The position numbers and the translations under genes are program-made. A stretch of 64,000 bases of DNA from Chryseobacterium bernardetii (GTDB lineage Bacteria > Bacteroidota > Bacteroidia > Flavobacteriales > Weeksellaceae): NCBI RefSeq assembly GCF_003815975.1, contig NZ_CP033932.1:62001-126000 (forward strand), read 5' to 3'. The notes under the pieces were generated by a model, which worked only from the letters and a program-made list of their open reading frames with translations, did not search any database and was not told where the DNA came from. Shown one piece after another: positions 51,016 to 59,415 of this stretch (positions are counted from its first letter, which is position 1; every line of letters starts with the position of its first letter).

Positions 51016-52008
51016 TTAACTGACCAATAAACTACAACCCCGGATATCGGAATGGTCTATTCTTCCTAGTACCTGAAATTTATCACCTACTATTTTGCCC
51101 AGATCCTGAGTTGCAATAAAGGAGCAGGAATAGGTATTGGCCAAATCAATGATGTTGATAGCTCCTGTTCTGCCTTCTTTTTCATAAGAAAAAGGATCTT
51201 CTGCATTTCTGATTTTAACTCTCATCCAATTAGGACATTGATATTCGTTATTTCCAAGGGAATATGCCTGAGATAACAATTCCGTCATTGAATACTCTGA
51301 GTAGATCTTATCTGTTCTGAAACCTTTCTGCAAAATTTTCAGAAGTTCATCTTTTGTCATTTCTTCTTTTCGGCCTTTCATTCCACCAGTTTCAATAACA
51401 ATCAGGTTTTCAAGAATATTTAGAGATTCCCCGCTTCTCTCGGAATGACAGTAGTCTAGGAAATCTAACAGAGCAAAAGAAACTCCGAAAAGGATTACTT
51501 TTTTATCCTGTAACTGGTTTAAAAGACTGAAAAGATCGGAATGATTGTAAAGGAAGTATCCGTTTTCAGGTTTTGCTGATTTCTTCATCAGATAATCTAC
51601 CATATAGATCAATGAAGAGTTCTGTCTTTCCAGGTAACTTGGAAGCAGCCCAAGGAAAATAAAATCCTCCGGCTTTCCAATGAATTGTTCAAAGCTTTTG
51701 TAAATACTTTCTTCATATAAACCTGTATCTGCAATGAAATGCCTGGAAAGATTCATCTGTGTAGTTCCGGAACTCTGAAAAAAAAGTTCTGTAGTTACAT
51801 TCTTATCCAGAATCTGGTGATTCTTAAACATTTCAATTGGCAGGAAAGGGATTTTAGACAAATCGTTCACTTCATCCGGGCTGATGTTCAGAAAATCTAC
51901 AAACTTCCTATATATCTCAACATTTTCATACTGATAACGAAATGTTTTCAATGATGCCTCCAGGAAATCCTGTTCAGTTTGTATGTTGAATATATTTTTC
52001 GGTTCCAT
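51016..52008 (-). CDS. LuxE/acyl-protein synthetase-like protein with an embedded repeat
   Basis: A 330-residue adenylate-forming-like enzyme of the LuxE family; LFFQSSGTTQMNLSRH is the phosphate-binding SGTT loop. ETGGMKGRKEEM and YSEYSMTELLSQAY are conserved pocket motifs. In flavobacteria this gene is not part of a light system and probably activates a fatty acid or surface-polymer precursor. Residues ~189-198 read CHSERSGES, encoded by a 27-base repeat (51425-51451) inserted in frame between two conserved elements, which probably adds a loop. Confidence 0.83.
   Translation of the reverse strand: MEPKNIFNIQTEQDFLEASLKTFRYQYENVEIYRKFVDFLNISPDEVNDLSKIPFLPIEMFKNHQILDKNVTTELFFQSSGTTQMNLSRHFIADTGLYEESIYKSFEQFIGKPEDFIFLGLLPSYLERQNSSLIYMVDYLMKKSAKPENGYFLYNHSDLFSLLNQLQDKKVILFGVSFALLDFLDYCHSERSGESLNILENLIVIETGGMKGRKEEMTKDELLKILQKGFRTDKIYSEYSMTELLSQAYSLGNNEYQCPNWMRVKIRNAEDPFSYEKEGRTGAINIIDLANTYSCSFIATQDLGKIVGDKFQVLGRIDHSDIRGCSLLVS
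51425..51451. repeat. REP-like repeat inserted in frame in the luxE-like gene
   Basis: GATTCCCCGCTTCTCTCGG followed by AATGACAG. To my recollection, near-identical words (ATTCCnnGCTTCGCTCGGAATGACA) are scattered through many Bacteroidota genomes and form an imperfect hairpin (ATTCC...GGAAT). No second copy is seen in this window. Confidence 0.62.
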
Positions 52009-52145
52009 AATTTTTTCAATCTTATTATTACTTCATTATAAAGTAATTATCGGGATAAAATATTTTTATTTAATGTTTTTTTAATATCAGAATCTGACTT
52101 TGGTAAACTTCTTGCAAGTACTTAACCGGAATATGGATTAAAAAC

Positions 52146-52198
52146 AGAATGAGTCCCCCACTCATTCTCAAATTACCTCTTTTTAGGGGTAATTTTTT
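52146..52198. terminator. Two hairpins after the LpxH-like gene
   Basis: A 9-bp stem AGAATGAGT/ACTCATTCT (52146-52168), then AATTACCTCT/AGGGGTAATT (52171-52194, one G-U pair) with Ts after it on the plus strand. The first is the likely minus-strand terminator. Confidence 0.65.
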
Positions 52199-52201
52199 GT
52201 T

Positions 52202-52972
52202 TTATTTCTCAAAAGTTTTCAGTTCAAAGTCTTTTTCAAAGACGCCATAGGTAAAATAAGAAATCCAGTCTCCCAGGTTAATATATTTTGAATTTTGCCC
52301 TAAATCCAATACCATAGGAAGATGACGATGTCCGTATACGAAATAATCAATCTGCTGGTTTTTCAGTTTTTCTTTGGAATAAATAATCAAAAATTCTTTA
52401 TCCTCTCCTAAGAATGCTTTGTCTTCTTCGCCGGAGATCATTTTATTTTTTTGTGAAAGATACAGAGCCACTTTCATTGCAATATCCGGATGAAGCCATT
52501 TGAAAAACCACTGTGCAATTGGATTGGTAAAGACTTTTTTCATTCTTTTATATCCTTTATCACCCGGCCCGAGCCCATCTCCATGAGCGAGCAAAAACTG
52601 CTTCCCACCCATTTCAAAATACTGTTTCTGGTAAAAAACCGTACAACCGATTTCTTCTTCAAGATAATCTTTCATCCAAAGATCATGGTTTCCCACAAAA
52701 AAATAAATATGGATTCCTCTGTCTTTGAGTTCTGCAATCTTCCCCAAAACACGAACATATCCTTTAGGCACAACATGTTTCCATTCATGCCAGAAGTCAA
52801 AAAGGTCACCCATTAAAAATAAAACCTGTGCATCTTCCTTGATCTGATCCATCCATCGTATAAACCTTTCTTCACGTGCCTTACTTTCTTTAGGAGTAGG
52901 AGCACCGAAATGCTGATCTGAAGCAAAGTATACTTTTTTACCAGGTTCTAAATTAATTGTTGTTTTTAACAC
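52202..52972 (-). CDS. UDP-2,3-diacylglucosamine diphosphatase-like protein (LpxH-like)
   Basis: Calcineurin-like metallophosphatase of lipid A synthesis: makes lipid X from UDP-2,3-diacylglucosamine. The metal sites are SDQHFG, FLMGDLFDFWHEWK, FVGNHDLW, LAHGDG and YGHRHLP, the standard LpxH order. At 256 residues it is the usual size for Bacteroidota homologues. The best start is a GTG at 52972, 24 bases after the queD stop; no ATG fits better. It belongs to a possible three-gene run with queD. Confidence 0.9.
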   Translation of the reverse strand: MLKTTINLEPGKKVYFASDQHFGAPTPKESKAREERFIRWMDQIKEDAQVLFLMGDLFDFWHEWKHVVPKGYVRVLGKIAELKDRGIHIYFFVGNHDLWMKDYLEEEIGCTVFYQKQYFEMGGKQFLLAHGDGLGPGDKGYKRMKKVFTNPIAQWFFKWLHPDIAMKVALYLSQKNKMISGEEDKAFLGEDKEFLIIYSKEKLKNQQIDYFVYGHRHLPMVLDLGQNSKYINLGDWISYFTYGVFEKDFELKTFEK

Positions 52973-52996
52973 CTTGTGAGCTTTATGGGATAATTA

Positions 52997-53443
52997 TTAC
53001 TTATTGTCTTCTGCAAACCATTCTCCATAAGAGTTTTCTGTCTCATGAAGTTTAAGATAAGCGAGAGAAATACCTTCCGGAAGTCTTGATTTTATTTTAG
53101 CGGCAATGGCATACAGCATATTTTCACAGGTTGGCTGAAAACTGCAATAGATTACTTTATGGCCTTTCTGTTCAAGATCATCCCCCAGTTCTTTATGGGG
53201 AGTAAGTGCATTTAAAAGCACTGCGTGATCCCAAACGTCTACGATCTCAGATTTTACGATACTTTTGATATCTCCGAAATCAACTACCATCCCATTTTTA
53301 GGGTTATCAATATCATTAATCGGTTTTCCTTTTACTGTGACAAACAGCTTATAGGAATGTCCATGCATATTTTTACATTTCCCATCGTAGTTGTACAGTA
53401 CGTGGGCTGTTTCGAATGTAAAAATTTTTGTAATACGTATCAT
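52997..53443 (-). CDS. queD: 6-carboxy-5,6,7,8-tetrahydropterin synthase
   Basis: Makes the queuosine precursor from dihydroneopterin triphosphate. Zinc is bound by the His of FETAHVL and the HGHSY pair; the catalytic Cys is in KCKNMHGH, and Glu in LHETENSYGEW. At 148 residues it is QueD-like rather than a eukaryotic PTPS. The ATG at 53443 is fixed by the promoter box (53448-53455) just before it; a longer frame starting at 53461 would begin upstream of the promoter. Confidence 0.92.
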   Translation of the reverse strand: MIRITKIFTFETAHVLYNYDGKCKNMHGHSYKLFVTVKGKPINDIDNPKNGMVVDFGDIKSIVKSEIVDVWDHAVLLNALTPHKELGDDLEQKGHKVIYCSFQPTCENMLYAIAAKIKSRLPEGISLAYLKLHETENSYGEWFAEDNK

Positions 53444-53447
53444 ATTG

Positions 53448-53455
53448 CAAAGATA
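53448..53455 (-). promoter_or_regulatory. Promoter -7 box of queD, four bases from the ATG
   Basis: TATCTTTG on the minus strand, with TTTG (CAAA at 53472-53475) 16 bases further upstream. Four bases separate the box from the ATG. Confidence 0.68.
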
Positions 53456-53514
53456 TGACAAAACCGCTTAACAAAGAAAAGACTGTTTCTATTACAATGA
53501 TTTTCAAATAAGGT

Positions 53515-53913
53515 TTAATTAATTTTCACGGCTAATTTCTCCAGCCAATTACTCTCCAGCCTTTTTATTTTTTTGGCTTCTGTATCAAACAGAACCCACA
53601 ATGTACTTGAGTCCACCACCAGTTCATCATTACAATAGAACTCTACTTTTCTTGGCTGCTTAGCTCCTTCCGGAACCTGCGGGTAAGTTTTTACTGTGAT
53701 TATATCATTCAGATACACTTGTTTTTTGTAACGGATATGATGATCCAGCAGCATCCATACATCATTCTCATACTCTGTTTTATGTTTTAAAAGATCCCAA
53801 TGTTCAGCTGCTGCTTCTTCTACCCAATGTACATATTGCACATTATTGACGTGGTTATTCTGATCAATATGCTCTTCCGTTACTTTGATCTGTTTTTCAT
53901 ACACTAAACTCAT
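53515..53913 (-). CDS. Acyl-CoA thioesterase, 4HBT hot-dog family
   Basis: A 132-residue single hot-dog domain. EEHIDQNNHVNNVQYVHWVEEAAAEH is the 4-hydroxybenzoyl-CoA thioesterase signature (catalytic Asp in the first helix-turn). The acyl substrate is unknown. The ATG at 53913 is used because the -7 box (53932-53939) overlaps the only longer start, a TTG at 53934. Confidence 0.9.
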   Translation of the reverse strand: MSLVYEKQIKVTEEHIDQNNHVNNVQYVHWVEEAAAEHWDLLKHKTEYENDVWMLLDHHIRYKKQVYLNDIITVKTYPQVPEGAKQPRKVEFYCNDELVVDSSTLWVLFDTEAKKIKRLESNWLEKLAVKIN

Positions 53914-53931
53914 CTCATTGAAATATTTACT

Positions 53932-53939
53932 CAAATTTA
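53932..53939 (-). promoter_or_regulatory. Promoter -7 box of the thioesterase gene
   Basis: TAAATTTG on the minus strand, 18 bases before the ATG. Confidence 0.6.
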
Positions 53940-54000
53940 GGATTTAAAATAAAAGGTTCCCCATGATTATCTCTACAAAATTCATATTTAGTGTATAAAA

Positions 54001-54032
54001 AAAACGGAACCAGATGGGTCTGATTCCGTTTT
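54001..54032 (-). terminator. Terminator of the OmpH gene
   Basis: A stem AAAACGGAA/TTCCGTTTT topped by CAGA/TCTG, with a U-run on the minus strand. Confidence 0.88.
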
Positions 54033-54053
54033 ATGATATTCAATAGCTTGAAT

Positions 54054-54620
54054 TTATTTTTTAGTTTTTCCTGCTGCCGGTTTAGCAGTAGCTCCCAGTT
54101 TTGCTTTTACCACTTCAGTAATATCCTCCCCTCCTTCAGTATAGATAAGATTTGAGCCTCTCGCTGAAATATCGAATACATAATTCAGACCTTTTTCTTT
54201 AGATACTGCATAAATAGCATCCTTTACTTTTTGCTGTATTGGAGTAAACAATTCATTTTGCTTATTAGAAATTTCCTTAGCAGCCTGTGCTCTTGCGTCT
54301 TCTATTTTTTTACCCAGATTATCTAATTCTGTCTGTGCAGCAACCAATTCTTTAGTTACAGCATCTTTATTAGCAGTAGTTAATGTCTTTTCCTTTTCCT
54401 GTGCTGCTGTCAATTTGGTCTGATATTCACTGATAACTTTATCAATTTCGGTCTGTTTAGATTTAGTAAGGTTATCAACAGCATCCCCAGCTGATTTCAC
54501 TTCAGCCATATTTTCAAAAATATCTGCGGTGTTTACACTTCCAATTTTCTGTTGTGCATTTACAGTATTAGCAGTTAAAGTTAATCCTGCTGCAATAAAA
54601 AATAATTTAATTAGTTTCAT
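54054..54620 (-). CDS. OmpH/Skp family periplasmic chaperone
   Basis: A 188-residue exported protein: signal peptide to about residue 22 (VNAQQ), then the OmpH-type N-terminal strand (KIGSVNTADIFENMAEVKSAGDAVDNL), a long coiled coil (~50-130) that forms the grasping arms, and a C-terminal strand (LNYVFDISARGSNLIYTEGG). It shields unfolded outer membrane proteins in the periplasm. The ATG at 54620 is chosen because the signal peptide begins there; a longer start at 54662 would place charged residues first. Confidence 0.92.
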   Translation of the reverse strand: MKLIKLFFIAAGLTLTANTVNAQQKIGSVNTADIFENMAEVKSAGDAVDNLTKSKQTEIDKVISEYQTKLTAAQEKEKTLTTANKDAVTKELVAAQTELDNLGKKIEDARAQAAKEISNKQNELFTPIQQKVKDAIYAVSKEKGLNYVFDISARGSNLIYTEGGEDITEVVKAKLGATAKPAAGKTKK

Positions 54621-54659
54621 TATGATATATAATTTTTTTAATTCACTTTTTTCAGTGTC

Positions 54660-54667
54660 CAAATATA
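54660..54667 (-). promoter_or_regulatory. Promoter -7 box of the OmpH gene
   Basis: TATATTTG on the minus strand, 39 bases before the chosen ATG. It also excludes the start at 54662, which falls inside the box. Confidence 0.65.
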
Positions 54668-54761
54668 GTATAATTTTCCATTCACAATCATTCTGTTTTT
54701 TTTAGATTTAATGAAGATAGAAATCCTTATCTTATCATTTAAAAGAATTCCCACTAACATA

Positions 54762-54789
54762 AAGCTCTCCCTTGTTCTTGGGAGAGCTT
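54762..54789 (-). terminator. Hairpin downstream of aceA
   Basis: A 10-bp perfect stem AAGCTCTCCC/GGGAGAGCTT with an 8-base loop, 32 bases past the stop. No clear U-run on the minus strand. Confidence 0.7.
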
Positions 54790-54820
54790 CGAAAATATGT
54801 ATAATGCAAAAAACTGAATT

Positions 54821-56101
54821 TTAATGAAACTGTGCCGTTTCTGTAGAGTCTTTCATTGCTACAGTAGCAGAAGATCCGTTGGTAACAATATTCTGAACCT
54901 CATCAAAGTATCCTGTTCCTACAAAAGACTGATGTTTTACTGCTCTGAATCCTTTTTGCTGTAAAGCAAATTCACGTTCCTGAAGTTCTGAATATCCGGC
55001 CATACCTCTTTCTTTATAGGCCAAGGCCAGCTCAAACATTGCTGTATTCAGAGCGTGGAATCCTGCCAGAGTAATAAACTGGAATTTATATCCCATTTTT
55101 GCCAGTTCTTCTCGGAAAGAAGACATTTCTTCCACACTTAATTTAGCTGCCCAGTTGAAAGAAGGTGAACAGTTATAAGCAAGCATTTTCCCAGGAAACT
55201 GTGCATGAATTCCATCAGCAAATCTTTTAGCCTGTTCAAGATCCGGGTTTGAAGTTTCCATCCAGATCAGATCCGCATAGGGTGCATAAGACAATCCTCT
55301 GTCTATTCCCTGCTCCACACCATTTTTAACTACATAAAACCCTTCAGAAGTTCTTTCTCCTGTTACAAATTTTTTATCTCTGTCATCAATATCCGAAGTT
55401 AATAAATCTGCTGCATCAGCATCTGTTCTTGCAATAATAATACTTGGAACACCCAATACATCTGCTGCCAAACGAGCTGCAATCAATTTATTGACAGCCT
55501 CCTGGGTAGGCACTAATACTTTTCCTCCTAAATGTCCGCACTTTTTAGCTGAAGAAAGCTGATCTTCAAAGTGTACAGCAGCAGCACCAGCTTCTATCAT
55601 CTGCTTCATCAGTTCAAATGCATTCAGATTTCCTCCAAAACCTGCTTCAGCATCTGCAATAATAGGAACAAGATATTCTTTATCGCCGGCTCCGCTTACA
55701 GACTGAACCTGATCTGCCCTTAATAAAGCATTATTAATTTTTTTCACTACAGAAGGCACTGAATTCGCAGGGTACAAAGACTGATCCGGATACATTTCTC
55801 CAGATAAGTTGGCATCTGCTGCTACCTGCCATCCTGAAAGATAGATTGCTTCTAAACCTGCATCTACCTCCTGCACGGCTTGATTACCTGTTAAAGCACC
55901 AAGTCCCGCCACATAATCCTGGGCATTTAATTTTTCCCAGAATTTCTTAGACATTTCTGTCGCAATAGTATAGTCAATTTTATAAGAACCGCGAAGTTTC
56001 AACACTTCTTCTGCTGTATAAGGTCTTTTTACGCCATTCCAGCGTGGATTTGTCAGCCAATCTTGCTCTAAAGCCTGGATTTGTTCTTGTCTTGTTTTCA
56101 T
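54821..56101 (-). CDS. aceA: Isocitrate lyase
   Basis: Cleaves isocitrate to glyoxylate and succinate in the glyoxylate shunt. The catalytic loop [11 protein letters not shown] is intact, as are the metal-site stretches [11 protein letters not shown] and [13 protein letters not shown]. At 426 residues it is typical of the bacterial type. It lies 80 bases after aceB on the same strand. The pair is likely controlled by the divergent RamB/ScfR-like regulator. Confidence 0.96.
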   Translation of the reverse strand: MKTRQEQIQALEQDWLTNPRWNGVKRPYTAEEVLKLRGSYKIDYTIATEMSKKFWEKLNAQDYVAGLGALTGNQAVQEVDAGLEAIYLSGWQVAADANLSGEMYPDQSLYPANSVPSVVKKINNALLRADQVQSVSGAGDKEYLVPIIADAEAGFGGNLNAFELMKQMIEAGAAAVHFEDQLSSAKKCGHLGGKVLVPTQEAVNKLIAARLAADVLGVPSIIIARTDADAADLLTSDIDDRDKKFVTGERTSEGFYVVKNGVEQGIDRGLSYAPYADLIWMETSNPDLEQAKRFADGIHAQFPGKMLAYNCSPSFNWAAKLSVEEMSSFREELAKMGYKFQFITLAGFHALNTAMFELALAYKERGMAGYSELQEREFALQQKGFRAVKHQSFVGTGYFDEVQNIVTNGSSATVAMKDSTETAQFH

Positions 56102-56181
56102 AATATTTGGATTTTGTTTGTTCAGTTATGGTTAGGATATTGGATTTCAAAGCTTTCAAATACTTTCACTCTCAGCTTAAA

Positions 56182-57756
56182 TTATATAAATGGATAGGCT
56201 TTTAAGGTTAAAAACTCTTCAAACTTTTCCGAGAATATCAGTTCATTGAAAAGTTCTTTGGCCAGATTAAATTTTCCATTCTTAAAGCGGGCTTCTCCTA
56301 CATATTTTTCAATATTTTCCATTTCTTCAGATTCCCACTGAAGAACCATATTGCGGGTTAATGTTCTGTCATCACTTAATACGGCTTCATTTTTCAGCCA
56401 TTGCCAGATCTGTGTTCTTGAAATTTCAGCAGTAGCAGCATCTTCCATCAGATTATAAATAGCAGCGGCACCGGTTCCCATCAGCCAACTTTCGAGATAA
56501 AGAATTCCTACATTGATATTTTTTCTCACTCCTTTCTCTGTAATATCTCCTTTTGGAATTTCAAGCAGGTCACTTTCCTCTATATTGTATTCAAATTTTT
56601 TATCAATCTGGTTTTTTGAAGGCATATGCTGATCAAAAATATCTTTAGCAACCGAAACCAATGCAGGGTGTGCTACCCATGTTCCGTCATGACCATTTTT
56701 CACCTCTCTTTCTTTATCACTTCTCACTTTTTCAAAAGCGGTATTATTGGCTTCATCATCATTTTTTACAGGAATCTGAGCTGCCATTCCTCCCATAGCA
56801 TGAACATTTCTCTTATGACAGCCTTCAATTACTCTTTTTGAATAGGCGCTCATAAAGGGCGAAGTCATAGTTACCTGATCTCTATCCGGTACGATAAATT
56901 CCGGAAGGTTCCTGAATTTTTTGATATATGAAAAGATATAATCCCATCTTCCGCAGTTCAGGCCGGAGCTATGCTCTTTTAATTCATATAAAATTTCATC
57001 AATCTGAAATGAGGCTGTAATCGTTTCTATTAAAACAGTTGCTTTAACAGTTCCCTGTGGAATTCCCAGATATTCCTGAGCAAAGGTAAATACTTCATTC
57101 CACCATCTTGCTTCTTTATAATGTTCTAATTTTGGAAGATAGAAGTATGGACCACTTCCCTTTTCCAACAGCTTTTTTGCATTCCTGAAAAAATAAATTC
57201 CAAAATCAGTCAAAGATCCTGATGCTTCTTCGCCATTAATCTTAATATGTTTTTCAGGAAGATGTAATCCTCTTGGGCGGACCAATAAAACAGCTGTCTT
57301 TTCATTAAGCTTGTATGCCTTCCCTTCTTCATTAACAAAATCAATAGTCCTGTTAATTGCATCGGAAAGATTAATTTGTCCCTCCATACAGTTTTGCCAG
57401 GTTGGTGAGCTGCTATCTTCAAAATCTGCCATGAAGGTAAGAGCTCCTGAATTGAGAGCATTGATAATCATTTTACGGTCAACCGGGCCTGTAATTTCCA
57501 CTCTTCTGTCCAGTAAGTCTTCCGGCAATGGTGCACATACCCAATTTCCATTTCTGATTTCTTCTGTCTCCTCAAGAAATTTTGGGAGATTTCCCTGGTC
57601 AAATTCTTTCTGAGTTTTTTTCCGTTCTTCTAAAAGTTCCAGTCTTTTATTGTTAAAATTCTGATGAAGCGCTACAAGGAAATCTATCAAATCAGGAGTG
57701 AAAATTTCTTCAAACTGCTTCTGAGCTGTAATTTTTAATTGAGTCTTGGTTTCCAT
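56182..57756 (-). CDS. aceB: Malate synthase A
   Basis: Condenses glyoxylate with acetyl-CoA to give malate. The malate synthase A landmarks are VRPRGLHLPEKH, TVLIETITASFQIDEILYELKEHSSGLNCGRWDYIFS, and the C-terminal Asp-containing segment ESWLMGTGAAAIYNLMEDAATAEISRTQIWQWL. The 524-residue length fits class A. The ATG at 57756 is favoured; the frame extends upstream by 17 codons, but those would overlap the promoter box at 57785-57792. It is the first gene of the aceB-aceA operon. Confidence 0.95.
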   Translation of the reverse strand: METKTQLKITAQKQFEEIFTPDLIDFLVALHQNFNNKRLELLEERKKTQKEFDQGNLPKFLEETEEIRNGNWVCAPLPEDLLDRRVEITGPVDRKMIINALNSGALTFMADFEDSSSPTWQNCMEGQINLSDAINRTIDFVNEEGKAYKLNEKTAVLLVRPRGLHLPEKHIKINGEEASGSLTDFGIYFFRNAKKLLEKGSGPYFYLPKLEHYKEARWWNEVFTFAQEYLGIPQGTVKATVLIETITASFQIDEILYELKEHSSGLNCGRWDYIFSYIKKFRNLPEFIVPDRDQVTMTSPFMSAYSKRVIEGCHKRNVHAMGGMAAQIPVKNDDEANNTAFEKVRSDKEREVKNGHDGTWVAHPALVSVAKDIFDQHMPSKNQIDKKFEYNIEESDLLEIPKGDITEKGVRKNINVGILYLESWLMGTGAAAIYNLMEDAATAEISRTQIWQWLKNEAVLSDDRTLTRNMVLQWESEEMENIEKYVGEARFKNGKFNLAKELFNELIFSEKFEEFLTLKAYPFI

Positions 57757-57784
57757 AACATATTGATTTTGTGACTTGATGTTA

Positions 57785-57792
57785 CAAACATA
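57785..57792 (-). promoter_or_regulatory. Promoter -7 box of aceB
   Basis: TATGTTTG on the minus strand, 28 bases before the ATG. The palindrome at 57812-57825 lies 19 bases away, at the -33 position. Confidence 0.72.
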
Positions 57793-57811
57793 AACAAAAA
57801 TTTTCACATAC

Positions 57812-57825
57812 AGCGAACGTTCGCT
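57812..57825. promoter_or_regulatory. Candidate operator 1 of the glyoxylate genes
   Basis: AGCGAACGTTCGCT, a perfect 14-bp palindrome at the -33 position of the aceB promoter. It shares the GCGAA half-site with operator 2. A regulator dimer would either compete with or contact RNA polymerase here. Confidence 0.7.
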
Positions 57826-57845
57826 AAATTTATTTAAAAATTATT

Positions 57846-57861
57846 ATGCGAATAATCGCAT
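57846..57861. promoter_or_regulatory. Candidate operator 2 of the glyoxylate genes
   Basis: ATGCGAATAATCGCAT, with 6-bp arms (ATGCGA/TCGCAT) and a 4-base spacer, ending nine bases before the -7 box of the divergent regulator gene. It suggests autoregulation. Confidence 0.65.
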
Positions 57862-57870
57862 CTAATTATT

Positions 57871-57878
57871 TATATTTG
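57871..57878 (+). promoter_or_regulatory. Promoter -7 box of the RamB/ScfR-like gene, four bases from the ATG
   Basis: TATATTTG ends four bases before the ATG at 57883. No TTG is found at the -33 distance, where operator 2 lies. Confidence 0.68.
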
Positions 57879-57882
57879 AGTA

Positions 57883-59355
57883 ATGAATTCAGAAAGCGAT
57901 TATATCAAAACAGTTTTCGGACTAAAACTGAAACAGCAGAGACAAAAGAAAAACTGGTCTCTGCAGGACCTTGCAGTAAAAACCGGGTTATCAAAATCTT
58001 ATCTTAATGAAATTGAGAACGGAAAGAAATATCCGAAACACGATAAAATCATTCAGCTTTCTGAGGCTCTGACCTGCACATTTGACGATCTTGTTTCTAC
58101 TAAACTGGATAAAAGCCTCGCGCCTTTTAATGAAATCCTTCAGTCTGATTTCTTCAAGGAAGTTCCTTTGGAATTATTCGGAATTAACAAGAATAACCTT
58201 ATCAGCATCATCAGCGATGCCCCTAAAAAGGTAACAGCTTTCATTAATGCGCTGATAGAAATTTCCCAGAACTACAATCTTGGAAAGGAAAGGTTTTATT
58301 TTGCCGTTTTGAGATCATTCCAGGAGTTATATGACAATTACTTCCCGGAAATTGAAGATAAGGTAAACCAGTTTACCGAAGAAAATCATCTACAAATTGA
58401 TAAAAATTTAAAGTCTGATATTCTTGAAAATATTCTTAAGGAGCATTTCGACTATACGATTCAATCTGAAGATTTTGAACGCTATGGTACCCTGAACAAT
58501 CTGCGATCTTTGTTTATTCCGGAGAAAAAATTACTGCTTCTGAACAAAAAGCTTGAGAAGGATCAGAAAACTTTTATTATGGCTAAGGAAATCGGATTCA
58601 ATGTTCTGGAATTGAAAGTTCGCCCTACTACCTATTCCTGGCTTGACTTCGGGAGTTTTGAAGAAATCCTCAATAATTTCTATGCATCTTATTTTGCGGG
58701 AGCTTTATTAATTTCAAAGGAATCAGCCATTGAAAAGACCTCAGAATTTTTTCAGCAAAATACATGGGTACCCGACAACTTTGCCAGCCTTATCAACAGT
58801 TTCACACACTCTCCTGAAACTTTTTATTACCGTTTAACCAACATTCTTTCTGCAGAGATGGGAATTAAGGATCTATTTTATTTATGCCTGGTTAAAAAGA
58901 AAGGCTCAGAAAAGATTCAGATTCTTAAGGAGCTCCATCTTAACCACCAGCAGGCCCCCCACGCCAATGCCATGAATGAACATTACTGCAGAAGATGGAT
59001 TGCCGTGAAAAACCTTCATCATTTAAAGGAAAATGAAACGCTGACTGATGCTCAAATCTCTCATTATAAAGACCAGGGAATAAGCTATCTGGTTATTTCC
59101 ACTTCTCAGAAAAACCCTTTCTCCGACGGCAGTAACAGAAGTTATTGCCTGGGAATTTTACTAAACCCACAAACGATTAAAAAAATAGGTTTTATAAAAT
59201 CTCCGTCATTAGAAACCATTAATGTTGGAGTAACCTGTGAATCCTGCAGCATTCCAGATTGTGAGGTAAGACAGGCACCTCCAGTCCGACTTGAAAAAGA
59301 GCATTTCAACCTCAGCATGAAGAATGCCATAGAGAAGATAAAAAAAGATTTTTAA
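57883..59355 (+). CDS. RamB/ScfR-like XRE regulator of the glyoxylate shunt
   Basis: A 490-residue regulator. N-terminal XRE helix-turn-helix (residues ~12-66: KQQRQKKNWSLQDLAVKTGLSKSYLNEIENGKKYP), a central IrrE/ImmA-like region (FIMAKEIGFNVLELKVRP), and a C-terminal DUF2083-like part with the cysteine set GVTCESCSIPDCEVR (~450-465). RamB and ScfR proteins of this build control acetate and glyoxylate genes in actinobacteria. Being divergent from aceBA, with two palindromes between, supports that role here. It may sense acyl-CoA or a related metabolite. Confidence 0.88.
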   Translation: MNSESDYIKTVFGLKLKQQRQKKNWSLQDLAVKTGLSKSYLNEIENGKKYPKHDKIIQLSEALTCTFDDLVSTKLDKSLAPFNEILQSDFFKEVPLELFGINKNNLISIISDAPKKVTAFINALIEISQNYNLGKERFYFAVLRSFQELYDNYFPEIEDKVNQFTEENHLQIDKNLKSDILENILKEHFDYTIQSEDFERYGTLNNLRSLFIPEKKLLLLNKKLEKDQKTFIMAKEIGFNVLELKVRPTTYSWLDFGSFEEILNNFYASYFAGALLISKESAIEKTSEFFQQNTWVPDNFASLINSFTHSPETFYYRLTNILSAEMGIKDLFYLCLVKKKGSEKIQILKELHLNHQQAPHANAMNEHYCRRWIAVKNLHHLKENETLTDAQISHYKDQGISYLVISTSQKNPFSDGSNRSYCLGILLNPQTIKKIGFIKSPSLETINVGVTCESCSIPDCEVRQAPPVRLEKEHFNLSMKNAIEKIKKDF

Positions 59356-59415
59356 GTTTGAGAATCTGAAAACATTTGTGTGTTTTAAATTTTATATCTT
59401 AGTAAAAACACATTT

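Noticed and set aside
51016..52008. Bioluminescence operon, from the LuxE-like gene
   Set aside because: No luxA, luxB, luxC or luxD gene is near; LuxE-family proteins in flavobacteria are common outside light systems.
53444..53461. Upstream start for queD at 53461
   Set aside because: It would begin upstream of the -7 box at 53448-53455, so it could not be translated from that promoter.
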